A stretch of 40,171 nt of DNA from a virus. Below, piece by piece: positions 7,079 to 13,346 of this stretch. A model generated the notes under the pieces. The model saw only the letters and a list, made by a program, of their open reading frames with translations, was not told the origin of the DNA and did no database searches. The stretch lies in the IMG/VR virus record IMGVR_UViG_3300042868_008474, positions 1 to 40,171 of that record; one strand, given 5' to 3'. Numbering within the stretch: the stretch's first letter is position 1; each line of letters begins with the position of its first letter. Made by a program: the position numbers and the translations under genes.

Positions 7079-8512
7079 ATGGCACAACAAATTAAGAAGA
7101 AGTTTATCGGTTCTGACCAAATCGATGGCTCGAAGATCAAATTATTAGAAGGTCAAGCAATCAGAGGTACTAATTCTCTAGGTCAAGAAGTTGATTTAGT
7201 TAAAATTAGTTCTCAAGACAAAGTTGAAGTTTTAGGTCAAGAAGTTGCTCTAAAATCGGAACTAACTCAAGAATCACAAGACAGACAAGCAGGGGACGCA
7301 GCTACATTAGCTTCTGCCCAATCGTATGCTGATCAAAAAGTTGCTGATCTTGTTAATTCTGCTCCAGAAGTTCTTGACACATTGAAGGAACTTTCTGATG
7401 CTCTTGGTGGAGATGCAAACTTCGCAGCAACTGTTGCCGGTCAAATTGGTGCTGTTGATGATAGAGTTGATCAAGAAATTTCGGATCGTCAAGCCGCCGA
7501 CCAAATGCTCCAACAAGCTATTCAAGCTGAACAGTCTCGTGCTTCTCAAGCTGAGCAAGATCTTGATGCTAGACTCGATATTGTAGAACCGAAAGTATCT
7601 ACTTTAGAGTCAGAGATGGATATGGTTGAAATGGCTATTCAAGCCGAGCAAAGCCGTGCTTCAATGGCTGAGCAAGACTTGGATAATAGACTTGACATTT
7701 TAGAACCTAAGGTTTCTACTTTAGAATCTGAAATGGATATGGTCGAGATGGCAATCCAAGCTGAACAATCTCGTGCAAGCCAAGCGGAACAAGATCTCGA
7801 TTCTAGACTTGACATCTTGGAACCTAAAGTAAGTACTTTAGAATCTGAAATGGATATGGTTGAGATGGCTATTCAGGCTGAGCAGTCCCGTGCTTCTCAA
7901 GCTGAACAGGATTTAGATGCTCGTCTTGATATTCTTGAGCCTAAAGTTTCTACTTTAGAATCTGAAATGGATATGGTTGAGCAATCTGTTCAAGCTGAAC
8001 AAGCTGCTAGAATTGCCGCAGATGCTGCATTACAAGCTCAAATCAATGCATTAGATACTGGATTTGTAACTGAAGCCGAATTAGATAGTGCTGTTTCTTC
8101 TCTTGAATCTCAAATCGATGATGTTGACGGTTATGCACAAGAAATTCGCTCTGATTTAGACAATTTAGATGGTTATGCACAAGAAATTCGCTCTGATTTA
8201 GATCAAGAAATTTCTGACAGACAGTCAGCTGACTCTGCTCTAAGCGGACGTATCAGTACTTTAGAAGCTAAAGGTTATTCTAAGGGATCTGTAACTGTTG
8301 GTGCTGAACTTTCTTTTATTGATCTTGACAGAGAATATAGTATTCTTCTTTCAGTGTCAGTAGGTCGATTGATGGTTCATCAAGATGAAGACTTTATTGT
8401 ATCTGTTGTCGGTGGTAAAACTCGCTTAACTTGGATTGGCTCTTTAGTTAACCCAAGTGGAGAGGAAGCTATCGAGACTGGCGATAAAGTTTTCTTTTCT
8501 GGTGCTTTTTAA
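7079..8512 (+). CDS. Coiled-coil tail fibre with four 39-residue tandem repeats
   Basis: The start at 7079 is preceded by a strong AAGGAGG site (7065-7071); the longer frame from GTG 7055 is unlikely. The product has 477 residues. Residues about 1-60 form an N-terminal segment (MAQQIKKKFIGSDQIDGSKI) that probably attaches the fibre. A typical fibre linker follows (VLDTLKELSDALGGDANFAA). Residues 147-302 are four copies of a 39-residue unit beginning AIQAEQSRASQAEQDLDARL and ending TLESEMDMVEM, which should be a trimeric coiled-coil shaft. A shorter 14-residue repeat (GYAQEIRSDLDNLD) follows. The last 75 residues form a beta tip domain related to that of the preceding protein. A strong terminator follows the gene. 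Confidence 0.8.
   Translation: MAQQIKKKFIGSDQIDGSKIKLLEGQAIRGTNSLGQEVDLVKISSQDKVEVLGQEVALKSELTQESQDRQAGDAATLASAQSYADQKVADLVNSAPEVLDTLKELSDALGGDANFAATVAGQIGAVDDRVDQEISDRQAADQMLQQAIQAEQSRASQAEQDLDARLDIVEPKVSTLESEMDMVEMAIQAEQSRASMAEQDLDNRLDILEPKVSTLESEMDMVEMAIQAEQSRASQAEQDLDSRLDILEPKVSTLESEMDMVEMAIQAEQSRASQAEQDLDARLDILEPKVSTLESEMDMVEQSVQAEQAARIAADAALQAQINALDTGFVTEAELDSAVSSLESQIDDVDGYAQEIRSDLDNLDGYAQEIRSDLDQEISDRQSADSALSGRISTLEAKGYSKGSVTVGAELSFIDLDREYSILLSVSVGRLMVHQDEDFIVSVVGGKTRLTWIGSLVNPSGEEAIETGDKVFFSGAF
7517..7984 (+). repeat. Four tandem 117-bp coding repeats (39 codons each)
   Basis: Copies start at 7517, 7634, 7751 and 7868, with a degenerate fifth start at 7985. Protein identity is very high. 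Copies 3 and 4 differ at only two residues yet use different synonymous codons at 18 of 39 positions. The last 30 or so bases of the unit are nearly identical across copies. Confidence 0.95.
8129..8202 (+). repeat. Two near-identical direct repeats of 32 bases, 42-bp period
   Basis: The segment GGTTATGCACAAGAAATTCG plus twelve following bases occurs at 8129-8160 and again at 8171-8202. It encodes GYAQEIRSDL twice within a 14-residue period. Unlike the 117-bp repeats it is identical at the DNA level, so it looks like a recent duplication or conversion. Confidence 0.9.
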
Positions 8513-8524
8513 TTTAATTAACAT

Positions 8525-8549
8525 GGAGAGGCATAAGCCTCTCCTTTTT
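8525..8549 (+). terminator. Rho-independent terminator after the coiled-coil fibre gene
   Basis: A perfect 8-bp stem GGAGAGGC/GCCTCTCC with the 4-base loop ATAA is followed by five T residues. It starts 13 bases after the fibre stop. No TTAACAACT motif follows, so the next gene depends either on read-through or on another promoter. Confidence 0.9.
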
Positions 8550-8561
8550 GTACGGTAATAT

Positions 8562-8580
8562 GACCGAAACGTACACGGTC
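8562..8580 (+). promoter_or_regulatory. Small inverted repeat just before the beta-helix spike gene
   Basis: GACCG (8562-8566) and CGGTC (8576-8580) form a perfect 5-bp inverted repeat that ends directly at the GAGGAG ribosome site (8581-8586). It lies between a terminator and a start codon where no TTAACAACT motif is present. It could be an operator, a leader hairpin affecting translation, or chance. Confidence 0.3.
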
Positions 8581-8591
8581 GAGGAGAAAAT

Positions 8592-10151
8592 ATGGCTATT
8601 ATTAATGTAAAAAAAGATGGTTCAGGACAAGCAACCACAATTCAGCAAGGAATTCAACTTGCTCAACTTGGTGATATTGTCGAAATTGAAGCTGGGACAT
8701 TCGATGAAAATGTCGATTTATGGAAAGGTGTTACACTTAAAGGAGCGGGAATTGGTCAGACTATTGTGACTGGTGCAAATAGAGCTGCAATAACTTCGAA
8801 AGCATTTACTTGGTCTTTAGGTGCAACAACTCTTAATATTGCTGCCGGACATGATACTTCAGCATACGAAGTTGGTAGAATTGTAACAGCAACAGGTATT
8901 CCAGCAAATACCAGAATTGTATCTAAAACAATTAGCTCTTTAACAATTTCAGCAGCAACAACACAAGCAGCTACTACGGCTAGAACGGTTGCGATGGCAT
9001 TACAAAATGATGCAACTATTCGAGTTCGTGGTACAAATGGTGTTATTAGAGATATGAAATTTGTAGGATTTGATAATCCGAACCCAGCAACTGAATATAC
9101 TGCAATCTATTTTAGAAATTTAGCTTTAGGTTCAGCCGCTGCGAATGGTTGGGAAGTATTTAATTGTGAATTCGAAGCTAATGGGGAATATGCAATTTTA
9201 ACTGATTATGCTGCTGGTGTTGGAAATCTTAATATTCACGATAATGTGATTTCTGGTAAAACTTTTACAGGTACAAATCCTGCAACAGGAAATCAATTTT
9301 CTGTTTGGAACGTTCCTCGTCAATTAGTTACAATTCAAAGTGTTAACACTGGATCTATTTTATTCCAAAATAACCAAATCACGGGAACTACAGGTGGATT
9401 AACTGTTGATGGTGTTCAAAGTTTTAATACAGCAATAACAATTGACTCAGTTGGATCAATAATTACAGGCAACGTAATTAATACAACTTCGGGATATGGG
9501 TTTGGTCTTCGTGCTAGAGGTCTAAATTCTAGCGTTGAAAATAATGTGAATATGGGAACTTCAGCTGGATATTACATACTTCCAAATCATTCAGTTGGTG
9601 TTTCTGTGGCTGTTGGAACTATGGTTTTTACATCATCAAGATATTGGATTTGTACTCAGGCTCACACATCAAGTGCTTTAAATTCACCGACAGGTGCTGA
9701 GGGATCTCTTTATTGGTCAGAAATTACTTTAGAACAAGTAAATAATTCTGGTGACTACGGTGTTGGAATTGCTGTTGTTGGTACAAATAATAATGTCGTT
9801 GATGTACTTGTAACTATTTCACAATCTGGATCAGGACAACCAATGCTTTTTAGTATGTCTAAGAATATGGTTAAGTCACTTCCCCAAGTTGCGGCTGATG
9901 CTGTGTTTTCAGATGAATCAAACTGGAAGCTTGTGTCTTTTATTTTTAAAAAATCATCTAATGCTCAAAGAATTGTTTCATCATTTAGAGATTTTGAAGC
10001 TGAGAAATCAGTAAATTTAAAGAGTGGAATGGTTTCAGGTGACGACTTCGAACTTCACAAGATCATTATTTCAAAAGCTGATAGAACTTTATTAGTGATG
10101 AAAAGAGATGATATTGAAGATGCACAAGAATTCGATTTTACATTGCAATAA
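8592..10151 (+). CDS. Right-handed beta-helix tail spike/fibre protein
   Basis: The 519-residue protein opens with MAIINVKKDGSGQATTIQQG, then AQLGDIVEIEAGTFDENV and LWKGVTLKGAG, the classic start of pectate-lyase-like right-handed beta-helices. Repeated N/G-rich turns (VFNCEFEANGEYAIL, NLNIHDNVISG, ILFQNNQITG, SIITGNVINTTSG, NSSVENNVNMG) continue the helix to about residue 320. The C-terminal 200 residues differ (GVGIAVVGTNNNVVDVLVTI, then a charged end DDIEDAQEFDFTLQ) and may be a head or tip domain. Such spikes bind or degrade surface polysaccharide; no catalytic residues can be assigned here. A GAGGAG ribosome site sits just before the ATG, and the gene lies alone between two terminators. 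Confidence 0.82.
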   Translation: MAIINVKKDGSGQATTIQQGIQLAQLGDIVEIEAGTFDENVDLWKGVTLKGAGIGQTIVTGANRAAITSKAFTWSLGATTLNIAAGHDTSAYEVGRIVTATGIPANTRIVSKTISSLTISAATTQAATTARTVAMALQNDATIRVRGTNGVIRDMKFVGFDNPNPATEYTAIYFRNLALGSAAANGWEVFNCEFEANGEYAILTDYAAGVGNLNIHDNVISGKTFTGTNPATGNQFSVWNVPRQLVTIQSVNTGSILFQNNQITGTTGGLTVDGVQSFNTAITIDSVGSIITGNVINTTSGYGFGLRARGLNSSVENNVNMGTSAGYYILPNHSVGVSVAVGTMVFTSSRYWICTQAHTSSALNSPTGAEGSLYWSEITLEQVNNSGDYGVGIAVVGTNNNVVDVLVTISQSGSGQPMLFSMSKNMVKSLPQVAADAVFSDESNWKLVSFIFKKSSNAQRIVSSFRDFEAEKSVNLKSGMVSGDDFELHKIIISKADRTLLVMKRDDIEDAQEFDFTLQ

Positions 10152-10162
10152 AGCAATAATAG

Positions 10163-10188
10163 GGGAGCTTCGGCTCCCTTTTTTTTTA
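10163..10188 (+). terminator. Rho-independent terminator after the beta-helix spike gene
   Basis: The stem GGGAGC/GCTCCC is capped by the exceptionally stable TTCG tetraloop and followed by a run of nine to ten T residues. A TTTTAACAACT promoter candidate begins three bases downstream, so the terminator marks a clean boundary before the scaffold unit. Confidence 0.94.
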
Positions 10189-10190
10189 TA

Positions 10191-10207
10191 TTTTAACAAC
10201 TTTCTAT
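10191..10207 (+). promoter_or_regulatory. Putative phage late promoter, copy 2 of 7 (scaffold)
   Basis: TTTTAACAACTTTCTAT has its TTAACAACT core at 10193-10201, immediately after a strong terminator and 73 bases before the scaffold ATG. AT-rich sequence follows, as would suit strand opening. Confidence 0.6.
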
Positions 10208-10213
10208 ATAAAT

Positions 10214-10260
10214 CCTACCCAATTTCGGGTGGATAACTTATTTTCTACCCATTTTGGGCG
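10214..10260 (+). promoter_or_regulatory. Two related small hairpins in the scaffold leader
   Basis: CTACCCAATTTCGGGTGG (10215-10232) and CTACCCATTTTGGGCG (10245-10260) are near-copies. Each can fold, CTACCC with GGGTGG in the first and CCCA with TGGG in the second. They lie between the promoter candidate and the AAGGAT ribosome site at 10265-10270. A tandem pair of similar hairpins suggests a protein or RNA control site, for example feedback by a structural protein, but this is speculative. Confidence 0.35.
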
Positions 10261-10274
10261 AAAAAAGGATAATT

Positions 10275-11258
10275 ATGTCAGAAAGTATCAACGGGGCATC
10301 AGCTCCTTCGGCTTCTCCTGTTGCCGAATCATCACAATCACAGGGTAATTCTAATGAAATTGAACTAGATAGTCAATCACATTCTTCAGGTGGTCAAGAT
10401 TTACCATCAGCTGAATCAATTGATGCTGATCCTAGTCTCAGTAAAGCTCAAAAGAAAGAAGCTAAGAAGCTTTTAAAAGAGCTAGAGCTAAAGTATAATG
10501 GTAAAGTTTCAAAAGAACGACTACCATTTGAAATTCCTGAAGAACATGCAGATTGGATGCGTAGACAGATGCAAATGGCTAAGATGGCACAAGTAAAAGC
10601 ACAAGAAAGTTCAGCACTTGAACGTGATGTACTTGAGTTTTTCAATGAATTAAGACAAAATCCAAGAAAAGCATTGTCAAATCCTGAGTTTGGTGTCGAT
10701 ATTAAGAAGTTAGCAGCTGAAATTCTTGAAGAAGAATTAGCAAATGCTCAAAAATCACCAGAACAATTGGAAAGAGAACGTCTAGAAATCGAATTACGTG
10801 AGCTTAGAGAAAGAGAAAAGCATAGAGATGAGGAATTAAGACGAATTCAAGAGGAAAAAATAGTAGAACAGGCTGCTCAAGAGTTCGATATTCAAATGTC
10901 TGAAACACTTGACAAGTATAATATCCCTAGAACACCGCTTGCCATCAAGAAAATGGCTGAATATATGAGTTTAGCTATCCAAAATCAAGAACATCCCGAT
11001 ATGGAAGTTATTGGACAACTAGTAGAAGAGGAAATGATGACTGATTATCGTGATCATTTAAACTCTCTACCCCCTGAAAGGATTGTCCAGTTACTAGGTG
11101 AAGAAGTATTTGATAAGGTTCGTAAAGATAGAGTATCTAAAATGAAAAAAGGACAACCTTCTGTCAAGGCTTTAGCTAAAGACACAGCTCAACCTAAGCA
11201 AAAAACAGAGGAAAAAGCTCTTAAAAAACAATCATTTAAGGATTTTTTTGGAGTATAA
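10275..11258 (+). CDS. Capsid scaffolding protein
   Basis: The ATG at 10275 follows AAGGAT (10265-10270); an upstream in-frame TTG at 10254 overlaps the leader hairpins and is rejected. The product has 327 residues, is highly charged and almost entirely helical. It has a Ser/Gln-rich disordered start (MSESINGASAPSASPVAESS), a central coiled coil of repeated E/R/L heptads (about residues 165-205) and a basic C-terminus ending KKQSFKDFFGV. Scaffolds direct capsid assembly and usually bind the coat protein through a basic C-terminal helix. The gene lies immediately upstream of the major capsid gene, the usual position, and between two terminator-promoter junctions. There is no protease domain. 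The call rests on composition and position. Confidence 0.82.
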   Translation: MSESINGASAPSASPVAESSQSQGNSNEIELDSQSHSSGGQDLPSAESIDADPSLSKAQKKEAKKLLKELELKYNGKVSKERLPFEIPEEHADWMRRQMQMAKMAQVKAQESSALERDVLEFFNELRQNPRKALSNPEFGVDIKKLAAEILEEELANAQKSPEQLERERLEIELRELREREKHRDEELRRIQEEKIVEQAAQEFDIQMSETLDKYNIPRTPLAIKKMAEYMSLAIQNQEHPDMEVIGQLVEEEMMTDYRDHLNSLPPERIVQLLGEEVFDKVRKDRVSKMKKGQPSVKALAKDTAQPKQKTEEKALKKQSFKDFFGV

Positions 11259-11273
11259 GTAATAGAAATTATT

Positions 11274-11303
11274 AGGAACTATCAAAAAATACTGGTAGTT
11301 CTT
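11274..11303 (+). terminator. Hairpin after the scaffold gene, weak terminator candidate
   Basis: AGGAACTATC and GGTAGTTCTT pair over ten positions with two G-T wobbles around the loop AAAAAATACT. The following sequence ATAATTTT is only partly T-rich, so termination may be partial or the hairpin may serve RNA stability. A promoter candidate starts four bases downstream. Confidence 0.55.
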
Positions 11304-11307
11304 ATAA

Positions 11308-11324
11308 TTTTAACAACTTGGAGT
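11308..11324 (+). promoter_or_regulatory. Putative phage late promoter, copy 3 of 7 (major capsid)
   Basis: TTTTAACAACTTGGAGT has its TTAACAACT core at 11310-11318, directly after the scaffold hairpin. It lies about 140 bases before the capsid ATG and so defines the longest leader in the window. Confidence 0.6.
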
Positions 11325-11461
11325 GTAGAGAACTTTTATTTTATTTATGCGACTTCTCTTTACCATCTGGGAGAGAATATCAAAATAAAATGATAATAAA
11401 AATTCAAAACAAATAACAAAAATAATTTAACAAAAAATTTTACAAAAGTAAAGGAAAATTT
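11321..11461 (+). promoter_or_regulatory. Long structured then A-rich leader of the capsid gene
   Basis: The first 60 bases contain AGAGAA (11327-11332), TTCTCT (11354-11359) and AGAGAA (11372-11377). The central TTCTCT can pair with either flank, giving two mutually exclusive hairpins. About 80 bases that are almost free of G and C follow and end in AAAGGA before the ATG. An unstructured A-rich region before a strong ribosome site suits very high translation, and a 5' hairpin could protect the messenger. There is no coding frame here. Confidence 0.5.
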
Positions 11462-12715
11462 ATGTCTGCTGAAAACAAATTTACCCCGGTCGATGGTGTA
11501 CTTGGGAATCTAAATGGTCTATTTAAACAAGTTTATGCTGATAAACTTAAAGATTTGATCCCTGATGGCGTTAAGCTATTGAATATGATCAAGTTCTCTG
11601 CTAAAGATAAAACTGGTGATAAGTATAATCAACCAGTTATCCTTGGTATGGAGCATGGTGTAACATTCGCTGCTTCAGAAGAAGATGCTTTCGCATTGAA
11701 TCCTGCTGTTGCTGGACAAATTAAAAACGCTGAAGTTCGTGGTAACGCACTAGTTCTTCGTTCAGTAATCGGTTATAAAGCAATTTCCGCTTCTATCGGT
11801 TCTGAAGCTGCTTTCCAAGAAGCTACGAAGTACCTTGTTGCTAACATGCTTCGTTCAGTAACTAAAAAATTAGAAATCGAAATGCTTTACGGAACTAAAG
11901 GTTACGGTAAAGTTTCTTCTACTGCTGGTTCAACTATTGAAATTGAAGCTGCTGAATGGGCACCGGGAATTTGGGCAGGTGCTGAAGGTATGCCAATCGA
12001 TATCGTTGATGCTGACGGTGTAACAATTAATCAATCAACTACTGTTATTTCAGTTAATTTTGAAACAAAAACAGTTACTCTTTCTGCTCCAGTAGCGGTT
12101 GCTGTTTCAGTTGGTGATACAGTGTTCCATAAAGGTGCTCTAGGTAAAGAATTCAAAGGAATTCACTCAATTCTTGAGCAACAATCTGGTGATCTTTTCA
12201 ATATCAACCAATCTACTTATAACCTTTTCCGTGGTAACGTTTATGACTGTCAAGGTGATGAGCTTTCTTTCGATCACTTGAACAATGCGATCGCTCGTGC
12301 TGTTGAAAAAGGTCTAGATTCAAGAGTTATCTGTATGGTTAACCCTAGAACTTGGGCTGATCTATTAACTGAGCAAGCTGCTCTCCGTAAATATGACAGT
12401 TCTTATAGTTCTGCTAAACTTGAGCAAGGTTCTAAGGGACTTCTTTTCCACTCTCAGAACGGTGAAATCGAAATCGTTCCTTCTATCTATGTGAAAGAAG
12501 GTTTCGCTTATATGATTGAGCCTTCTAGCTTCATGAGAGTTGGTTCACAAGACGTTTCTTTCAAACGTCCGGGCTTCGGTGACGATTTCTTCCGTGAACT
12601 TGACTCAGCTGCTGGATTTGAACTCCGTTGCTACTGTGACCAAGCTCTTTTCACAAGCCAACCGTCACATAACGTATTGATTACAGGAATTGTAAACAAT
12701 CAAGCCGCTCCTTAA
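11462..12715 (+). CDS. Major capsid protein (HK97-fold type, podovirus)
   Basis: The 417-residue protein should form the icosahedral shell. Its start and order of elements (NLNGLFKQVYADKLKDLIPDG, then KYNQPVILGMEHGVTFAA, then ALVLRSVIGYKAISAS) agree with podovirus coat proteins. The later VICMVNPRTWADLL and FELRCYCDQALF segments fit the P-domain and final strand of the HK97 fold. A beta-rich stretch at about residues 150-225 may be an inserted surface domain. Codon choice differs from neighbours: CGT, AAC, TTC and GGT are frequent, as expected for the most abundant virion protein. It follows scaffold, has its own promoter candidate and long leader, and is closed by a strong terminator, so it is probably transcribed alone at high level. 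Confidence 0.9.
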   Translation: MSAENKFTPVDGVLGNLNGLFKQVYADKLKDLIPDGVKLLNMIKFSAKDKTGDKYNQPVILGMEHGVTFAASEEDAFALNPAVAGQIKNAEVRGNALVLRSVIGYKAISASIGSEAAFQEATKYLVANMLRSVTKKLEIEMLYGTKGYGKVSSTAGSTIEIEAAEWAPGIWAGAEGMPIDIVDADGVTINQSTTVISVNFETKTVTLSAPVAVAVSVGDTVFHKGALGKEFKGIHSILEQQSGDLFNINQSTYNLFRGNVYDCQGDELSFDHLNNAIARAVEKGLDSRVICMVNPRTWADLLTEQAALRKYDSSYSSAKLEQGSKGLLFHSQNGEIEIVPSIYVKEGFAYMIEPSSFMRVGSQDVSFKRPGFGDDFFRELDSAAGFELRCYCDQALFTSQPSHNVLITGIVNNQAAP

Positions 12716-12742
12716 TTAAATCTGAAATAAAACTAATGTTTT

Positions 12743-12768
12743 AGCCCGGTGCAATGCCGGGCTTTTTT
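12743..12768 (+). terminator. Rho-independent terminator after the capsid gene
   Basis: A perfect 7-bp GC-rich stem AGCCCGG/CCGGGCT with loop TGCAATG is followed by six T residues. It begins 28 bases after the capsid stop, and the next promoter candidate starts about 16 bases further on. Confidence 0.94.
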
Positions 12769-12784
12769 ATTTATGATGTATCTA

Positions 12785-12801
12785 TTTTAACAACTAGATA
12801 T
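12785..12801 (+). promoter_or_regulatory. Putative phage late promoter, copy 4 of 7 (second adhesin block)
   Basis: TTTTAACAACTAGATAT, with core 12787-12795, lies just after the capsid terminator and 31 bases before the ATG at 12828. It shares TTTTAACAACTAG exactly with copies 1 and 6. Confidence 0.6.
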
Positions 12802-12827
12802 GTTATTCTCTTGATTTTAGGTACAGA

Positions 12828-13331
12828 ATGGCTATAAAACTCATAATTAAAGGTACTCCGGTTGAACTTCCTGAATCAGGTCAATCCCCCAATTGGGCAC
12901 CCGGAATAATAGAAGCAATACAGGCTCTAAGTGAAGCTGTAAATTCAATTTCTGGTACATACGACGTTGCCCCTCAAGTTCAAAACATAAGTGCATTTCC
13001 TGAAAGCTCAAATATTGAAATTAATAACCTAGTGTTCCCAGCTGAAGAAGTAAGAGCTGCTACTATTTTTTATAGTGTATACAGAAAAACTGAAACAGAT
13101 GGACCGAACTTAGGTCAAGAATTAGCAGAAGCTGGAACATTACAAATTGTGTATAATCCATCCAATCCTGTTAATAATAAATGGGAAATTCAAAGAGAAT
13201 TTGTTGGAAATGCCAACATGCAATTCAGCATTGACGATCTTGGTCAAGTGGAATTCACCACAGAAGAAATGACAGGCATTGACCATACTGGAATTTTATC
13301 GTATAGGGCGATATCAATTTTAAATACTTAA
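12828..13331 (+). CDS. Small appendage protein carrying the shared fibre C-terminal module
   Basis: The protein has 167 residues. Residues 1-45 are a short base (MAIKLIIKGTPVELPESGQS, then APGIIEAIQALSEAVNSI). The rest is a beta domain from about residue 55 to the end, with VRAATIFYSVYRKTE and MQFSIDDLGQVEFTTEEMTG. The same domain ends the next protein and the large fibre at 21902. Here it stands almost alone, so the protein may be a minimal tip or an alternative adhesin. It opens the transcription unit after the capsid terminator. Function beyond virion appendage is not known to me. Confidence 0.65.
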   Translation: MAIKLIIKGTPVELPESGQSPNWAPGIIEAIQALSEAVNSISGTYDVAPQVQNISAFPESSNIEINNLVFPAEEVRAATIFYSVYRKTETDGPNLGQELAEAGTLQIVYNPSNPVNNKWEIQREFVGNANMQFSIDDLGQVEFTTEEMTGIDHTGILSYRAISILNT

Positions 13332-13346
13332 TAGGATATAATAATT

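Noticed and set aside
7517-8202. CRISPR array, because of regular repeats
   Set aside because: The repeats are in-frame coding units with a 117-bp or 42-bp period and no spacers; they are a fibre shaft.
11257-11461. Possible hidden gene in the longest intergenic gap
   Set aside because: No frame of useful length with a ribosome site is present; the content is a hairpin, promoter candidate and A-rich leader.
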